A DNA stretch of 64,000 nt, from the NCBI GenBank assembly GCA_030035585.1, contig CM057465.1, positions 31,824,001 to 31,888,000 of the forward strand, written 5' to 3'. Each line of letters starts with the position of its first letter. Position 1 is the stretch's first letter. This DNA comes from Dugong dugon. Taxonomy: Eukaryota > Chordata > Mammalia > Sirenia > Dugongidae. The position numbers and the translations under genes are program-made. Positions 41,546-53,771 of this stretch are shown one piece after another. The notes below the pieces were generated by a model that saw only the letters and a list, made by a program, of their open reading frames with translations, searched no databases and had not been told where the DNA came from.

Positions 41546-43202
41546 TCAAGATAGAGGAAACAATATGAGAAGGGATGGGAATATGAAAGAGCAAAATGTG
41601 TTGTGTTGTTGAACGAAAGTTTCATGTGGAGGAATACAAGAATGGGAATCTATCAGGGAAATGATTGACTTGTTAAATGTTGCTTTCATAATTTGTTTTT
41701 AAGTATTCTTTTTCTGGTTAAATATTTCTCTCTTTCTGTGTATGTGTGTTTACTATTCCATGCATTATTAATTAGGTAATAAAGTTTGGGACTTTTTTTC
41801 TGGTAGAAATCATTTCTAATTTTAATCTATTCAATGGAGCACCATGAGTCAATATATAAAAATTTTAATTTCACCAACTTTTAGTAGTCGATCTATTACA
41901 TCAACAAGAACATCTTGATATTGCCAGCGCTGGTTTCATCAGTATCTGATGGGAAAAATAAATAACTTTGGGCATAATTACTTAAACAAGAGTGCAATCA
42001 TTTCTCCACAGTAAACCTCATTAAAATCAGTCGTTGTCCCAAGACTTAATAAACTCCTGTTTTTATGGATCTGAATGACTCATACAATAATTACTTTTCC
42101 ACACGTGGTCATTTAGGTAATATCTCATCGAATATTGTCTGAGAAAATTTAGGTTTGTTTCCTAATGGGATATTGCATGGTTGCTAGTAACCAAAATCGA
42201 GAAAACAAGGTAAGGTTTCTAATGCAAATCAACTTCTTGGCCTTACACATTTGCTCTTTTTCACTTTGTCCCTGATAACTTTGAAGGGCAAAAATTTCCA
42301 CTCTTCTAAAGGATTCCAAGATAGCTTTAATTTGTATCTATGGATCTGTCAGCTATCTTGAAATAAACATCATAATCATTACAATCTTAGAAGGGAGGCT
42401 TAGCCAATTTAGAGCCTATTCACTGGGTAACATCCTTTGTTAGAATCCTAAGGAATGATAGGATAAGGCCATCAGAGTATATATAGAAAAGTCCAAGTTA
42501 AAGGGCAAATTAGTTGAACCCCCACTTCCCCTGGTGGTTCTGCCAGGAAAGGAGGAACGAGAGTAGAACATTTTGGAGCAGAAATACGTAGTACGGAAGT
42601 GTCCTGATAGGGGACCCGTGTTGGGAAGAGACTAAATATCTCATATGGAGTCACTCTGAGAGTTACAAGAGGAGATTCCTAGTTATCATTGTTATAACAT
42701 CTCCCTTTATCTCAGGCATCAAGCTCTCTGGCTGCAATCTTTTTGTTGCTGGTTTTCATGTTCTTACTACGTTGTTACTCTTATAGTTCTATTTTTTGTG
42801 ACTATCTTTAATAAAAGATATTACATTAAGCCCATCCTAAATGACCTTCTAGGTAATTGTCGTTAGGGAGTTTGGTCAAAAGTAAGCAACCATAAGCTGT
42901 AAATAAGTACAGGGAGAAAATAGTCTGAGTGAGGAGTGTTGACTGTGTTCCCTCAGGGTACAGAGTGCTGCTGAGTGACCAAACCTGGTATGAAAGCACT
43001 GTGTTATGCTGCAGGTTCTCAGAATGCATCAGTATAAAGGAGTTCAGCTCCCACCTTTGCTCAAACTTCTGTATTTGAACATTCAGTCCAATATCTTCGC
43101 ATAAGCCTACCTTCTATAACAGTAATGACTTTTGAGAAATAGCATGCTAGAGTAGAGAATACAGAAACAAGTGTTGAACGGGAATAATAATTTCCTTCAG
43201 TA
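41546..43202. other. Unassigned intronic sequence
   Basis: No gene or repeat family recognised. Confidence 0.5.
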
Positions 43203-43440
43203 TGGTCAATCTTTAAAACCCAAAACCCACTGCCGTCAAGTCAATTCCAACTCTTAGTGACCCTATAGAACAAAGTAGAATGGCCTATAGGGTTTCCAAT
43301 GCTGTAATTTTTATGGAAGCGGACTGCCACATAGTTCTCTTGCAGAGTAGCTCCTGGGTTCAAACCTCCAGCCTTTCTTTTGGTTAGCAGCCAAGTTCTT
43401 AACCACTCCTCCACCTGGGCTCCTTTCTGGTCAATCTTTA
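43203..43440 (-). repeat. AfroSINE, minus, with perfect 13-bp target duplication
   Basis: Target duplication tggtcaatcttta at 43203-43215 and 43428-43440, perfect. Body 43216-43427 is full length (acccactgccgtcaagtcaa tail, aaccactcctccacctgggc head). Perfect duplication indicates a younger insertion. Confidence 0.95.
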
Positions 43441-43463
43441 CCATCATAATAGTCAATACTTAC

Positions 43464-43660
43464 AAAACCCATTGTTGTGGAGTCAATTCTGACTCATAGC
43501 AACCCTGTAGGACAAAGCAGAACTGCCCCACAGGGCTTCCAAAACTATGATCTTTATGGAAGCAGATTACCACAGCTTTCTCCCGAGGAGCCGCTGGTAG
43601 GTTCCATTTAGCTTAGCGGCAGGGCTGCTTAACCATTCCGGCACCAGGACTGCTTTAATA
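43464..43660 (-). repeat. AfroSINE, minus, adjacent copy
   Basis: acccattgttgtggagtcaa, gccccacagggcttccaaaa, head ending cattccggcaccaggactgc. Lies 24 bp after the preceding SINE in the same orientation. Confidence 0.88.
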
Positions 43661-43674
43661 AGAGAACCCTTATT

Positions 43675-43865
43675 ATGAAGCTGGCCACTCTTCTAAGCTT
43701 CATACATGTATCAGCTCATTTACTCTTCACAGAGATTCTATAGGGCACACACTACCCTTATCCTCATTTTACAAATGAAGGAAACGGAAGCACAGAAGTT
43801 CCTTTGGCAAGTACACAAAGATAGTAAGAAGTGGAGCTGAGATTCATATCAGGCAGTCTGCTTCT
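43675..43865 (+). repeat. MIR
   Basis: ctggccactcttctaagctt, tcagctcatttactcttcac, tatcctcattttacaaatga, aggaaacggaagcacagaag: a good MIR core match. Confidence 0.8.
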
Positions 43866-44023
43866 GGATTAACAAAGAGTGAATCTGGTAAGCAAGGACA
43901 ACTTGAAGGATAACTTGTGAGGATATTTTTAACATGATTTACATTCCTGCTCTATTAAAGCATCAGTGTTTCTCACTTCAGATGGTCTTTGAAGACCACA
44001 CACTAATTAACTTGGGTATGACT

Positions 44024-44128
44024 TGTTGTTGTTGTTGTTAGGTGCTGTCGAGTTGGCCCCAACTCATGGTGACCCCATGCACAGCTAGTGAAACACTATC
44101 CGGTCCTGTGCTATCCCCATGATATAGG
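44024..44128 (-). mobile_element. RTE 3' tail fragment
   Basis: ttgttgttgttgttaggtgc, tgtcgagttggccccaactc, gaaacactatccggtcctgt. Only the extreme 3' end of an RTE copy, or of a SINE sharing that tail. Confidence 0.75.
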
Positions 44129-47100
44129 TTGTGAATTGGGCTGTTCTAATACCTAAGTAATGGTAGGTTAAATTCCTCTTGATTTCTTATATAGCTCAGT
44201 TTAAGGTAAAGGCATAGAGAATATTTTTAAAGTGTATACCCATATTTCTGTCAGATAAATATGTATTAAAATATAAATGCTTCATATTTTACTACGAGAT
44301 GTTTAAATTAGACTAGGAGGTTAGAGGAAGTAGAAATGCTTGTTTTAACATAGATCCTAGAAGGCACTGCCACAATGGTGTTTGGAGCTGGAAGAGAATT
44401 TGTGTGGTGTTGTGAATAGGAGAACATAGGAACATGTTAAACCATATTTATGGTCTATGCCTCTTCCATTGAGGAGACTTGAAGAAAGAGAATACTTTGA
44501 CCTTGCATATCAACACAATCCCAAATTCCCTGAGCTGCAATTTCCCCAGAGTTACCCAGAGATTCCCTGTCAACTTCTCATAGGGAAAAATCTTATGTCA
44601 TCCCTAAAAAGAGAGGCGAAATGTAAATTTTCAATTTCAAAAGAAAAAAACTTCAGCTGTAAACAACAAATTCTAAGATTTGTATTTGTGTCTGTTAAAT
44701 GTATATATGCTTGTATATGTGTGTGTATGCTTATATACTGTTTGATCATCATAACTACCTGCAAGTTAAGTCTTCTTATCATGTATTGTAAATATAAAGT
44801 ATCTACACAGGGCTGGAATTCTAAATAGAAATAAAATAAAAACTCAGTTGGCAAAACTTTGGGTGTTTCTAAGTATCCAAAGGACTAAGTGGAGATTTCA
44901 GCTCTTATCTAGAGTTTCTCAGTATCATATAACCAAATAATTAAGAGTCAAGATAATTTTCTGACACATATTTTTAGCATTTGAGACAAAGAGAAGCTGC
45001 TCTCTTTGGTAAAAATAAAAATAAAAATAAAAATCCTGCCTTCACAAATGAATTTCTTTTTGGAGACAATATGTTTCCCTGGTCTTGTCTCTGAGGCCTT
45101 TCCACATATCATTAGCAGTGAGAATAAAGAGAAATAAATGAAATGCTGGATTCGGCAGTGACTGAGAGAGAAGGAACAGCCTGGGTCTATAATGGCACTG
45201 GTCCTTCCACTGAAGACTTCCTTCCACTCTGTTTATTGTAGAAGATATTTAACTTTCATTTTTTTAACTTCAAAATATATTGTCTTCATTTCTCCTATTT
45301 TCTTGTTCAATTTCATGACCAATTCTGTTGGCAATGGATTATTCTTCTAAAATAAGTATTTTACTGAGAATTTTTTTTTTTTATCACACATGTAGAAAAG
45401 TTGATTAAATAACTTGCTAACACAGAAGAAGATGCACTGCTCAAATAATCCTTTGTTTGGGACATTTGTAAACCAAAGAGTGAGAATTAGAAACTGTTTT
45501 GTTTTGTATGTGAGAGAGAGAACTTGTGTAAGCCCCAGCTAGAGTGTTAATATAGGGAAAAAAGAAGAAGGAAAACAATCTAGAAAACTAGTCAAGTTGT
45601 CTCTCAATATAAACCAGCTAGTCATGCATGAAGACAACACAGGGTTCAATCCAACCCCGAAGATTTAACTTTACAAAAAAAAAAATTATTTAGTGTGTGT
45701 AACATCTCTATAATGGAAATATCTTACCGAGCTAGAATCGTACCAAATGCCACATAACAGAGACATTTTCAGATCTGATTACCTTTCAAGGATTAGCTGG
45801 AGGACCAGTTCTACACTGAAGCCATCTTTGGCCTCTTCAGCACACAGAAACTTTCTCTACCCTCCAGCAGTTTAATTTTTATTTGGTTGTTTGGGTTTTT
45901 ATATGACCACCCCATGACAGCATAGCCCACACACACATAATGCAGTGGTAAGCACACATCAGAAGCCACATGTATTTACTGTCAGAGAGTGATCGATCTA
46001 ATCATGGCTTCGTAATCTTCTCATGGCAGATTTCTTCTGGAAATAGTAGTATACGCTAGCATAGGATAACATTTGAGATTTCCAGAATGCCTCATTATGT
46101 TCTGTAAGTATACTCCATACCCCCTGTAACTCTGCACACTAACTATATCCTTCAGTTCCATCCCACTGGAGGTGTCTCTTTAACAAGTTTTCCCAATAGT
46201 CATTAAATTTCCTGGAACAGTTTTCAAACTGAACAAAATCTCATACTAAAGAAAAGTTTATACACCAGGGCTCTGATGTATCAACACATTTCAATGATCA
46301 GCATATTTTTCACATTCAGTTCCTGGGAATTTAGATTTTGTTTATACCAATATGTCCTTACTGGGATCAAGTAGAAGTACAATCTAACATTGCCTATTTT
46401 TTAATTTTCTTTTGTTATTGTTGTTCCTAACTGCTACTTTGTAAACATTCATTTTGATCTTATAAGTCCCTTTGGCCAAAGGCTAGCTTTACAGAGAGAG
46501 TAAACTATAATAACTAGACCTGGGACTAACTTGACCAACCTCAAAAAACCTTTGTTCTACATATCTATAGCTCTTTCTTAACATAATAATCTGTTGCTGG
46601 GGATAGTTTGCTAAATATTTTATCTGCGAACAGCCTGATTCACTTCTTATAATAAATTGTCTTGGCTACCCTGGAAAATGGGGCAATAAAAATTTCCATT
46701 GCACGTAATAGAGTCATGCCTATATAATAGCCTGAAAATATAAGACAGAAACTTTTTTTATATCGGAGAAGAGAAGCATTAATTCTTCAATGGAAACACA
46801 TGGAAATGGAAAATTATAACGTGCATCTGCTAAGTTCAGAAAACAAACATAACCCATATTTGTAGGTATTTTCTGGTACAACTGATTAATACCTAGAATC
46901 CTGGGCTGTCCCTAGACTAATCTTGTACGAACTTTTCTTCTGCTTTCAGCTCAAAAATATCTTCAAAATGATGATGTTTATAAAAATAAAAGATAATTCC
47001 AGTTTCTACCTGTATTCGTTTTCATATAATATCTTGTGAACGCCTTAATTTCTGTTTAAGTTTAAACAAGTAGCTTTTTAGAATGTGTAAAGAGAGGCAC

Positions 47101-47520
47101 AACAATGCTTACTTCTTATTATTACCTCACAGGGAAGATGTGAAGGTCAATTAAAGCACCGTTTGCTGACAACTTTGAAAAGTGCACAAGGTACTGCAAT
47201 TCTGAAGAATAAGAAGTTACCTCAGGGAAATTTTACATCGTGTAAGTTAAAGTTGCATTAGAAAGTGATGGAGTTATCTATAAAATCCATGAAATTAGAA
47301 ACAGTTATTTTCCTAGTAGATAGTTTTGATTCTTCATCAGGAAATAGAACACTATTCACTCAAAATTATAGACTCAATAGAAGCAAGATTTCACTACTGC
47401 TAGTAACAACAAGCTTTTGTAGTAAAGGGCAAGTCTTTCTTATATAACAGCTACTAGGAAGCTACAGTAATCAATATACTGTTAACACACATATGAAGGA
47501 AAGGCAGACTATATTATTTA
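44129..47520. other. Unassigned intronic sequence
   Basis: About 3.4 kb with no recognised gene or repeat family apart from (AAAAAT)n at 45011-45034. Small open frames such as 44457-44828 show no family match. Confidence 0.5.
45011..45034. repeat. (AAAAAT)n simple repeat
   Basis: About four units of aaaaat. Confidence 0.9.
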
Positions 47521-47524
47521 CTAA

Positions 47525-47735
47525 GCACAATATCATCTGCCAGGCCTTTTGCCAGTTGGTTTTGCACAACAATCTTATTTGAGTCCTACAATAGTTCTTT
47601 AAGGAGGGTATAGTTTTAATTGTTTTAGAGGTAAGGAAACAGCCTCAGGTATGTTCAATAATGTACTCAAGTCAAACAGCTTAAAGTACCAGAACTAGAA
47701 TTTACATCCAAGTCTTCTGCTCTTTCCACTTTAAT
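47525..47735 (+). repeat. MIR
   Basis: ttactaagcacaatatcatc, tgccaggccttttgccagtt, tgttttagaggtaaggaaac, gtcttctgctctttccactt. Confidence 0.7.
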
Positions 47736-47817
47736 ATATAATGAATACTTTTTGTTTTCATTGAGCAAATGAAAATTCATATTTCTCCCACTAATGAGAA
47801 TTCAAACCTCCCTAAAA

Positions 47818-48988
47818 ACTGTTGTTGTTGTTGGGTGCCATTGAGTTGGTTCCTACTCATAGCGACCATACGCCCAAGAGAACGAAACAGCGCCTGGTCC
47901 TGTGCCATCCTCATGATCACTCTAATGCTTGAGCCAACTGTTGCAGTCACTGTGTCAATCCATCTCATCGAGGGTCTTCCTCTTTTTCACTGACCCTCTA
48001 CTTTACCAAGTAGGATGCCCTTCTCCAGGGACTGATCCCTCCTGATAACATGTTTAAAGTATGTGACAACATGTCTAAGTCTTGCCATCCTCACTTCTAA
48101 AGAGCATTCTGGCTGTACTTCTTCCAAGACATATTTGTTAGTTCTTTCAGCAGTCCATGGTATATTCAATATTCTTTGCCATGCCAACACCATAATTCAA
48201 AGGTGTCATTTCTTCTTTGGTTTTTCTTATTCTTTGTCCAGCTTTCACGTGCATATAAGGCCACTGAACACACCATCGTTTGGATCAGGTGCACCTTAGT
48301 CCTTAAAGTGACTTCTTTGCCTTTTAACATTTTAAAGAGGTCTTTTGCAGCAGATTTGCCCAGTGCAATGCGTCCCTTGATTTTCCTTGACTGCTCCTTC
48401 CATGAGTGTTGATTGTGGATCCAAGTAAAATGAAATCCTTGACAACTTCAGTCTTTTCTCCATTTATCATGATGTTGCTTATTGGCCCAGTTGTGAGGAT
48501 TTTTGTTTTCTTTATGTTGAGGTATAATCCATACTGAAGGCCATAGTCTTTGATCTTCATCAGTAAGTGCTTCAAGTGCTCTTCACTTTCAGCAACAAGG
48601 TTGTGTCATCTGCATAACTCAGATTGTTAATGAGTCTTCCTCCAATCTTGATGCCTCGTTCTTCTTCATATAGTTCAGTTTCTCGGATTATTTGCTCAGC
48701 ATATGGATTGAATAAGTGTGGTGAAACGATACAACCCTGACACACACCTTTCCTGACTTTAAACCACTATGCAGTGTCCCCTTGTTCTGTTCAAATGACT
48801 GACTCTTGATCTATGTATAGGTTCCTCATGAGCACAACTGACTGTTCTGGAATTCCCATTCTTCACAATGTTATCCATAATTTGTTATGATCCACACAAT
48901 CAAATGCCTTTGCATAGTCAATAAAACACAGGTAAACATCTTTCTGGTATTCTCTCCTTTCAGCCAGGATCCATCTGACATCAGCAAT
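47818..48988 (-). mobile_element. RTE-clade LINE, minus, 5'-truncated, YADD box kept
   Basis: Left tail actgttgttgttgttgggtg. It contains the GRPSMRWIDTV-like region, LYLNIKKTKILTTGPISN, KDFILLGSTINTHGRSS and an intact YADD box at 48616-48605. It stops at 48988 within the RT region (ccatctgacatcagcaatga) and abuts a plus-strand SINE fragment. Frameshifts present. Confidence 0.88.
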
Positions 48989-49080
48989 GATTACAACCTT
49001 GGAAACCCTATGGGGCAGTTCTTCTCTGTCGTATAGGGTTGCTTTGAGTCAGCATCGACTCGACAGTACACAACAACAAC
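48989..49080 (+). repeat. AfroSINE 3' half, plus, abutting RTE
   Basis: Starts inside the SINE (ttacaaccttggaaacccta) with no head and ends gactcgacagtacacaacaa. The 5'-truncated end touches the RTE's 5'-truncated end. Confidence 0.88.
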
Positions 49081-49099
49081 AAATTGAGAGAGACTGCCC

Positions 49100-49568
49100 T
49101 AAATAAAGGTGGATACTTTCCTATGTGAGAGTGAATGTCACCCTACATGCAAATATTTTAGGTAGACACCAAAATTTAGTTGTGACTGCCACTGTACTGA
49201 GGAACAATTTAGATGCTAACATAAGCAAAATACAATAAACAACCATGGAGGTGCGGGAGGATAACATTTGCAACATATGTTACCAGGGTTAGCATCCTTA
49301 ATATGCAAAGAACTCTATTAAGAAAAACTAATTACATGATTTTTTAATAAGGCGACATATGAGTCAAAGAACACAAACAGCTGATTCACAAAAACAAGAC
49401 ATACAAATGTCCATTTATGTTTTTTTCTATTGTTTATCTTCACTAGTAATCAAATAAATGCAAATCAAAAACATAAAATATTCACTGTCACTCAAATGCA
49501 TATATGAATCAGTGTTGATAAAATTCAGGGATGTTTATGCTTCTGATCGGCATCTAAACTGATACTAT
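49100..49568 (+). mobile_element. Old L1 ORF2 3' part, left segment
   Basis: gataacatttgcaacatatg, tagcatccttaatatgcaaa and aaacaagacatacaaatgtc are words of degenerate L1 ORF2 3' sequence. Reading is fully broken. Confidence 0.6.
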
Positions 49569-50096
49569 ATTGTTGTTGTTGTTGTTGTTGTGTGCCATTA
49601 AGTCGGTTGGGACTCATAGTGACCTTATGTACAACAGAACGAAACACTGCCTGGTCCTGCACCATCCTCACCATCGTTGCTATTCTTGAGCCCATTGTTG
49701 CAGACACCATGTCAAACCATCATTGAGGGTCTTCCTATCTTTAGCTGACCCTCTACTTTACCAAGCAAGTCCTTCTCCAGGGACTGGTCCCTCCTGATAA
49801 CATATCCAAAGTACATGAGACGAAGTCTCACCATCTTCGCTTCTAATGAGCATTCTGGCTGTACTTCTTCCAAGAGACTCTTGTTTGTTCTTCTGGCAGT
49901 CCATGGTATATTCAATATTCTTCACCAACACCAGAATTCAAAGGCATCAGTTCTTCTTTGATCTTCTTTATTCATTGTCCAGCTCTCGCACGCCTATGAG
50001 GTGATTGAAAATACCATGGCTTGGGTCAGGGTCCCCTTAGTTCCCAAAGTGACATCTTTGCTTTCGAACTTTAGAGAGGTCTTTTGCAGCAGATTG
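49569..50096 (-). mobile_element. RTE-clade LINE, minus, 3' end, inserted in old L1
   Basis: (TTG)n tail at 49571-49590, gtgccattaagtcggttggg, ctggtcctgcaccatcctca, ending gtcttttgcagcagattgg. Splits the old L1. Confidence 0.87.
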
Positions 50097-51040
50097 GAAG
50101 ATTAATGTACTAATATGACCCCAAAATCTTGAAAATGTAAATTCTGTTTGATCCAGCAATTCTTCTAGAAAACCATGGATTAAGAAATTAATCATGGATA
50201 TGTTGAAAAATTTAGCTATAGGAATGTTTACTGCAGTGCTGCTTTTCATGGTGAAAATATGGAAGTAACATCAATATCCATGTAATGAGGAATTAAAAAA
50301 ACCAAGCCCACTGCCATCGAGTCAATTCCAACTCATAGCGACCCTATAGAACAGAGAAGAACTGCCAATAGGGTTCCCCAGGCTGTAATCTTTATGGAGG
50401 CAGACTGCCACATCTTTCTTCTGGGGAGCTGCTGGTGGTTTTGAATTGCCAACCTTTTGGTTAGCAACTGAGGGCTTTAATCACGGTGCCACCAGGGCTG
50501 CTTGTAGTAAGGAATAACTTAGATAAATTCTGGTGCATTCGTGTATTGAAGTACTGTGTAACCAATTAAAATAATATTCTGAAAAAAATATCAAATGATA
50601 TGGAAAGATGTTCACAAATTTAAATGAAAAAACAAGGTTACAAAAGAATAAGTATAATGATAGTATATATTTCATTTTGTATCCAGAAATGGAGTTACTA
50701 AATAGAGAAGTAGAAATAGGTCTGTAGAGATAGAGATAAAACTAGAGATAGATTGAGAGAAACAGAAATAGATATACCTACAGAGATAGACTTTGAAATA
50801 AAAACAGGGATAGAGATATCTACATACAGTAATAGGAATATATAGTGACAGAACTACAGATTCAGATGTATTATAGATATTAACATGCATATATTTATAC
50901 AACAAAATTTAGAAGTGGTAATGTATAAGTGGTGAGAATTGGAATTTTTTTCTTCTGTTTATCTATTTCTAAATTTTCTAAAATACATACGTAATACTTA
51001 GTGAAAAAAATTAATTTAAAATACCAAAAAAAGTAAGTGA
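50097..51040 (+). mobile_element. Old L1 3' part, right segment (SINE inside)
   Basis: tttgatccagcaattcttct, gttacaaaagaataagtata and tctgtttatctatttctaaa resemble old L1M 3' ends. A SINE lies inside at 50282-50516 and a degenerate GATA-rich stretch at 50703-50830. Confidence 0.55.
50282..50516 (-). repeat. AfroSINE, minus, inside old L1
   Basis: Body 50296-50503 is full length (agcccactgccatcgagtca tail, gtgccaccagggctg head). Likely target duplication gtaatgaggaatt (from 50282) and gtagtaaggaata (from 50504), partly decayed. Confidence 0.88.
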
Positions 51041-51324
51041 ATGCCAGCATCACCTTACCAAGAACAGTATCACTCATATTTCTATTCTAATTAATAGCAA
51101 GAAGGAAAAATCAAGACCCTTCTTAGTCTTCTCCAATCATAATTTAATTTCTGTTTGTTCACTGTATTAGTAATCAATTAAAATAATAGTTAAAATTTTT
51201 CAAATTTAAAGAAAAATCTTAGAGAAAAGCATTTGCTTCGTTTATATGTCAAGACTCTAGTTATCTAGCAGTTAATTTAATAAAATCAATGAGACTATGT
51301 GTTAAAGATAAAAGAATAATAAAT

Positions 51325-51520
51325 TAGAAGTCCTAGTTCTGCTATTTACCAGGTATGAGACCTTAAAATGTTTCCTAAAAATATCCACGCCTATTTCTTC
51401 ATTTATACAGTTTTCCTAAATACAACTGCCCTTCTACCTTAACAGGGGTATGTTAATGTGAACTCTAAAAATATGCATAGAATCTGTGAAGATTTATATA
51501 AGTGTTACAATCAGTGTGAT
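51325..51520 (+). repeat. MIR-like fragment
   Basis: aagtcctagttctgctattt, accaggtatgagaccttaaa, atttcttcatttatacag: MIR words. Confidence 0.6.
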
Positions 51521-52506
51521 TATTATGTAAAAATAAATCAGGAAATTGGCGGCTCGAGTTATCATGTTTGTAAATCAGTACAAAATTTTTACATCTAACA
51601 TTTTTAAACCTTAAGGAACATATTTTACTATAATAAATACATAGGATTCTAGTATTTTCTTATGCCTCTTATTTCTGTAGACTAGAAATGTACTGTACTG
51701 TAGTTAGTAAAAATTCAGAAATATCAAGACAAATAAATAACATGATACTTAGTCAAATCCAAAGAATAAATATATTTTTCATTCCCTTCATACTATACTC
51801 TTGAACCAAGTAAAATATGTATAAGCACTAATGTTCCTAAACTGGATGCATTCTTTTAATTAAAATCCTCTATTTAATTTTTTTTATTTGAAAGCCCCAT
51901 ATTCCTCCTAAAGTATCCTAGAATCAAACCACCTCAACTATATTAACAAAGAAAGTCAGAGAATGTGGAAGTCAAATAAATTAACTTATCCAAGAAGTAT
52001 CTAAGGAGCATCTTCTTTATGAAGTACAACATAAAATGGAAAACTTGTTCTCCAGCAGCTAATAATCTAGTTGATTAGATAGTTCTAGATACTTTGATAG
52101 ACATTTTTATATAGATATATATCAGTTAAAAATGCAAAATAGTAAAGGATTAACCCCCAAAAAAAGTCAGTTCACCAAGATAGATATCTTAGATATCAAG
52201 ATAGAGTTTACCGAGACAGTATTTTCTAATTCATTAAGTCCTATTCTGCTTATAGGCCAAGTCAGATGCCTGGGAAATTGTTAGGCTTTGCACAGTAGTC
52301 CTTGGTCTTCTTGCCAGTCTTTGGGCAGGAAGTTGAGCACTCAGGTTAGTTCTTGCGATGGCATTTCATGACTAAGTGAATGGATTTCAAATTAGCCCCA
52401 GCACCTTCCCCACCACTGCTACCTCATGTCCCACACCTCATACCAGAGCACCCTTTCTCATCTGCACATTGCACTACTACTCCTGTTATTGCTGCTGCTC
52501 CTACTA

Positions 52507-52524
52507 CCAATAATAATAATAACA
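52507..52524. repeat. (AAT)n simple repeat
   Basis: ccaataataataataacaat, short. Confidence 0.8.
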
Positions 52525-52534
52525 ATGACAAAGA

Positions 52535-52800
52535 TAATTAGCATTTACTGAGCAATACTGTGTCTCAGGTTCTATGCTATGCATTCTATATGTATCATTT
52601 TATTTAAAGCTTATAATATTATGTTGTAGGTACTATTGGCCCGTTTTATCGATGAAGACATTACTTAAAACCCAAAAAAACCTGTTGCTGTTGAGTTGAT
52701 TCCGTCTCATAGCAGCAAACTTATATACATAGTTAGGAAGTGGCAAAGCTAGGATTCAAATCTTTGTCATTTAAATTCACCAATTGTGCTCTTAAGGACT
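52535..52800 (+). repeat. MIR, split by a SINE tail fragment
   Basis: agcatttactgagcaatact, ttctatgctatgcattctat, then after the insertion ggaagtggcaaagctaggat. Confidence 0.65.
52668..52724 (-). repeat. AfroSINE, minus, tail fragment inside MIR
   Basis: aaaaacctgttgctgttgag, ttgattccgtctcatagcag. Only the tail. Confidence 0.7.
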
Positions 52801-53300
52801 ACAGGGAAGCTGACATACTGAAAACTCCATTAACTCTCTAAGGTTGCATTTTATCTTCAATGAGTCTACTTAAGTAGGCATTTCTCAAATGGTACGTAAG
52901 TGTCTCCAGGGAGTTCCTTGGTCTGATAAAAGGACTTTACTCCTAGCCTCTCACAATAGTACTCCCAAAGACAGATTCTATTTAACTGATTAAGATCACT
53001 TATCTGGTAACTTTCCAAATGAAGTCTCAACTCTCAAAATTTTAAGTAGAAAAAATTAGAAAATTAAAAGATTACTTTAGAGCTGTATCACTGACATAAT
53101 TGTGATGGAAGAATATTGCACTAAGATTCAAAACAACCTGATTTCCAACTCTAAATATTTTTTCTTTGGCCCCCTGAGTGAGATTACTTTTTTCTGCTGA
53201 AGGTAGGCATCTGACCTATGTCTGTACCAGTTCTAAAAGTCATAATTTTAACATAATTCACATTTTATAGATAAATCTATTTTTCCCTTTGGTATGCTTT

Positions 53301-53471
53301 ATTCATATTCTGGAGGCTTAGTGGCACGGTGGTTAAGAAATTGGCTGTTAATCAAACGGTCAGCAGTTCAAATCCTCCAGCCACTCCTTGGAAACCCTAT
53401 GGAGCAGTTTTACTCTGTCTTATAGGGTCGCCATAGGGTCACTGTGCAATGGTTTTTGATATTCATATTCT
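53301..53471 (+). repeat. AfroSINE, plus, short form, perfect target duplication
   Basis: Target duplication attcatattct at 53301-53311 and 53461-53471, perfect. Body 53312-53460 has ggaggcttagtggcacggtg head and runs from ccagccactccttgg straight into aaaccctatgg, the short form. Confidence 0.93.
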
Positions 53472-53486
53472 AGGCAAGATTTGTTG

Positions 53487-53770
53487 TTCTGTTGTTGTTG
53501 TTAGGTACTGGTCTAGTCAGTTCCAACTCATAGAGACCCCATGTACAACAGAATGAAACACTGGTCTGATCCTTTGCCACCCTCACAATCGTTGCTATAT
53601 TTGAGCCTTTTGTTACGGCCATGGTGTCAATCTATCTCATTAAGGGTGTTCCTCTTTTTCACTGACCCTCTACTTTACCAAGCATGATGTCCTTCTTCAG
53701 GGAGTGGTTTCTACTGATAACATGTACAAAGTAAGCAAGATGAAGTCTCACTATCCTTGCTTCCAAGGGA
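53487..53770 (-). mobile_element. RTE-clade LINE, minus, 3' end only
   Basis: tctgttgttgttgttaggta tail, cctttgccaccctcacaatc, ctttttcactgaccctctac, ending ccttgcttccaaggg. Confidence 0.87.
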
Positions 53771-53771
53771 A

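Noticed and set aside
49571-49590. (TTG)n microsatellite as an independent repeat
   Set aside because: It is the 3' tail of the RTE copy at 49569; the same tail is seen at 5941, 14210, 44024 and 47818 in RTE or SINE copies.
5931-53770. Interspersed direct repeats as a CRISPR array or satellite
   Set aside because: Repeats are dispersed, both orientations, variable in length, with SINE/LINE features and target duplications; no regular spacers.
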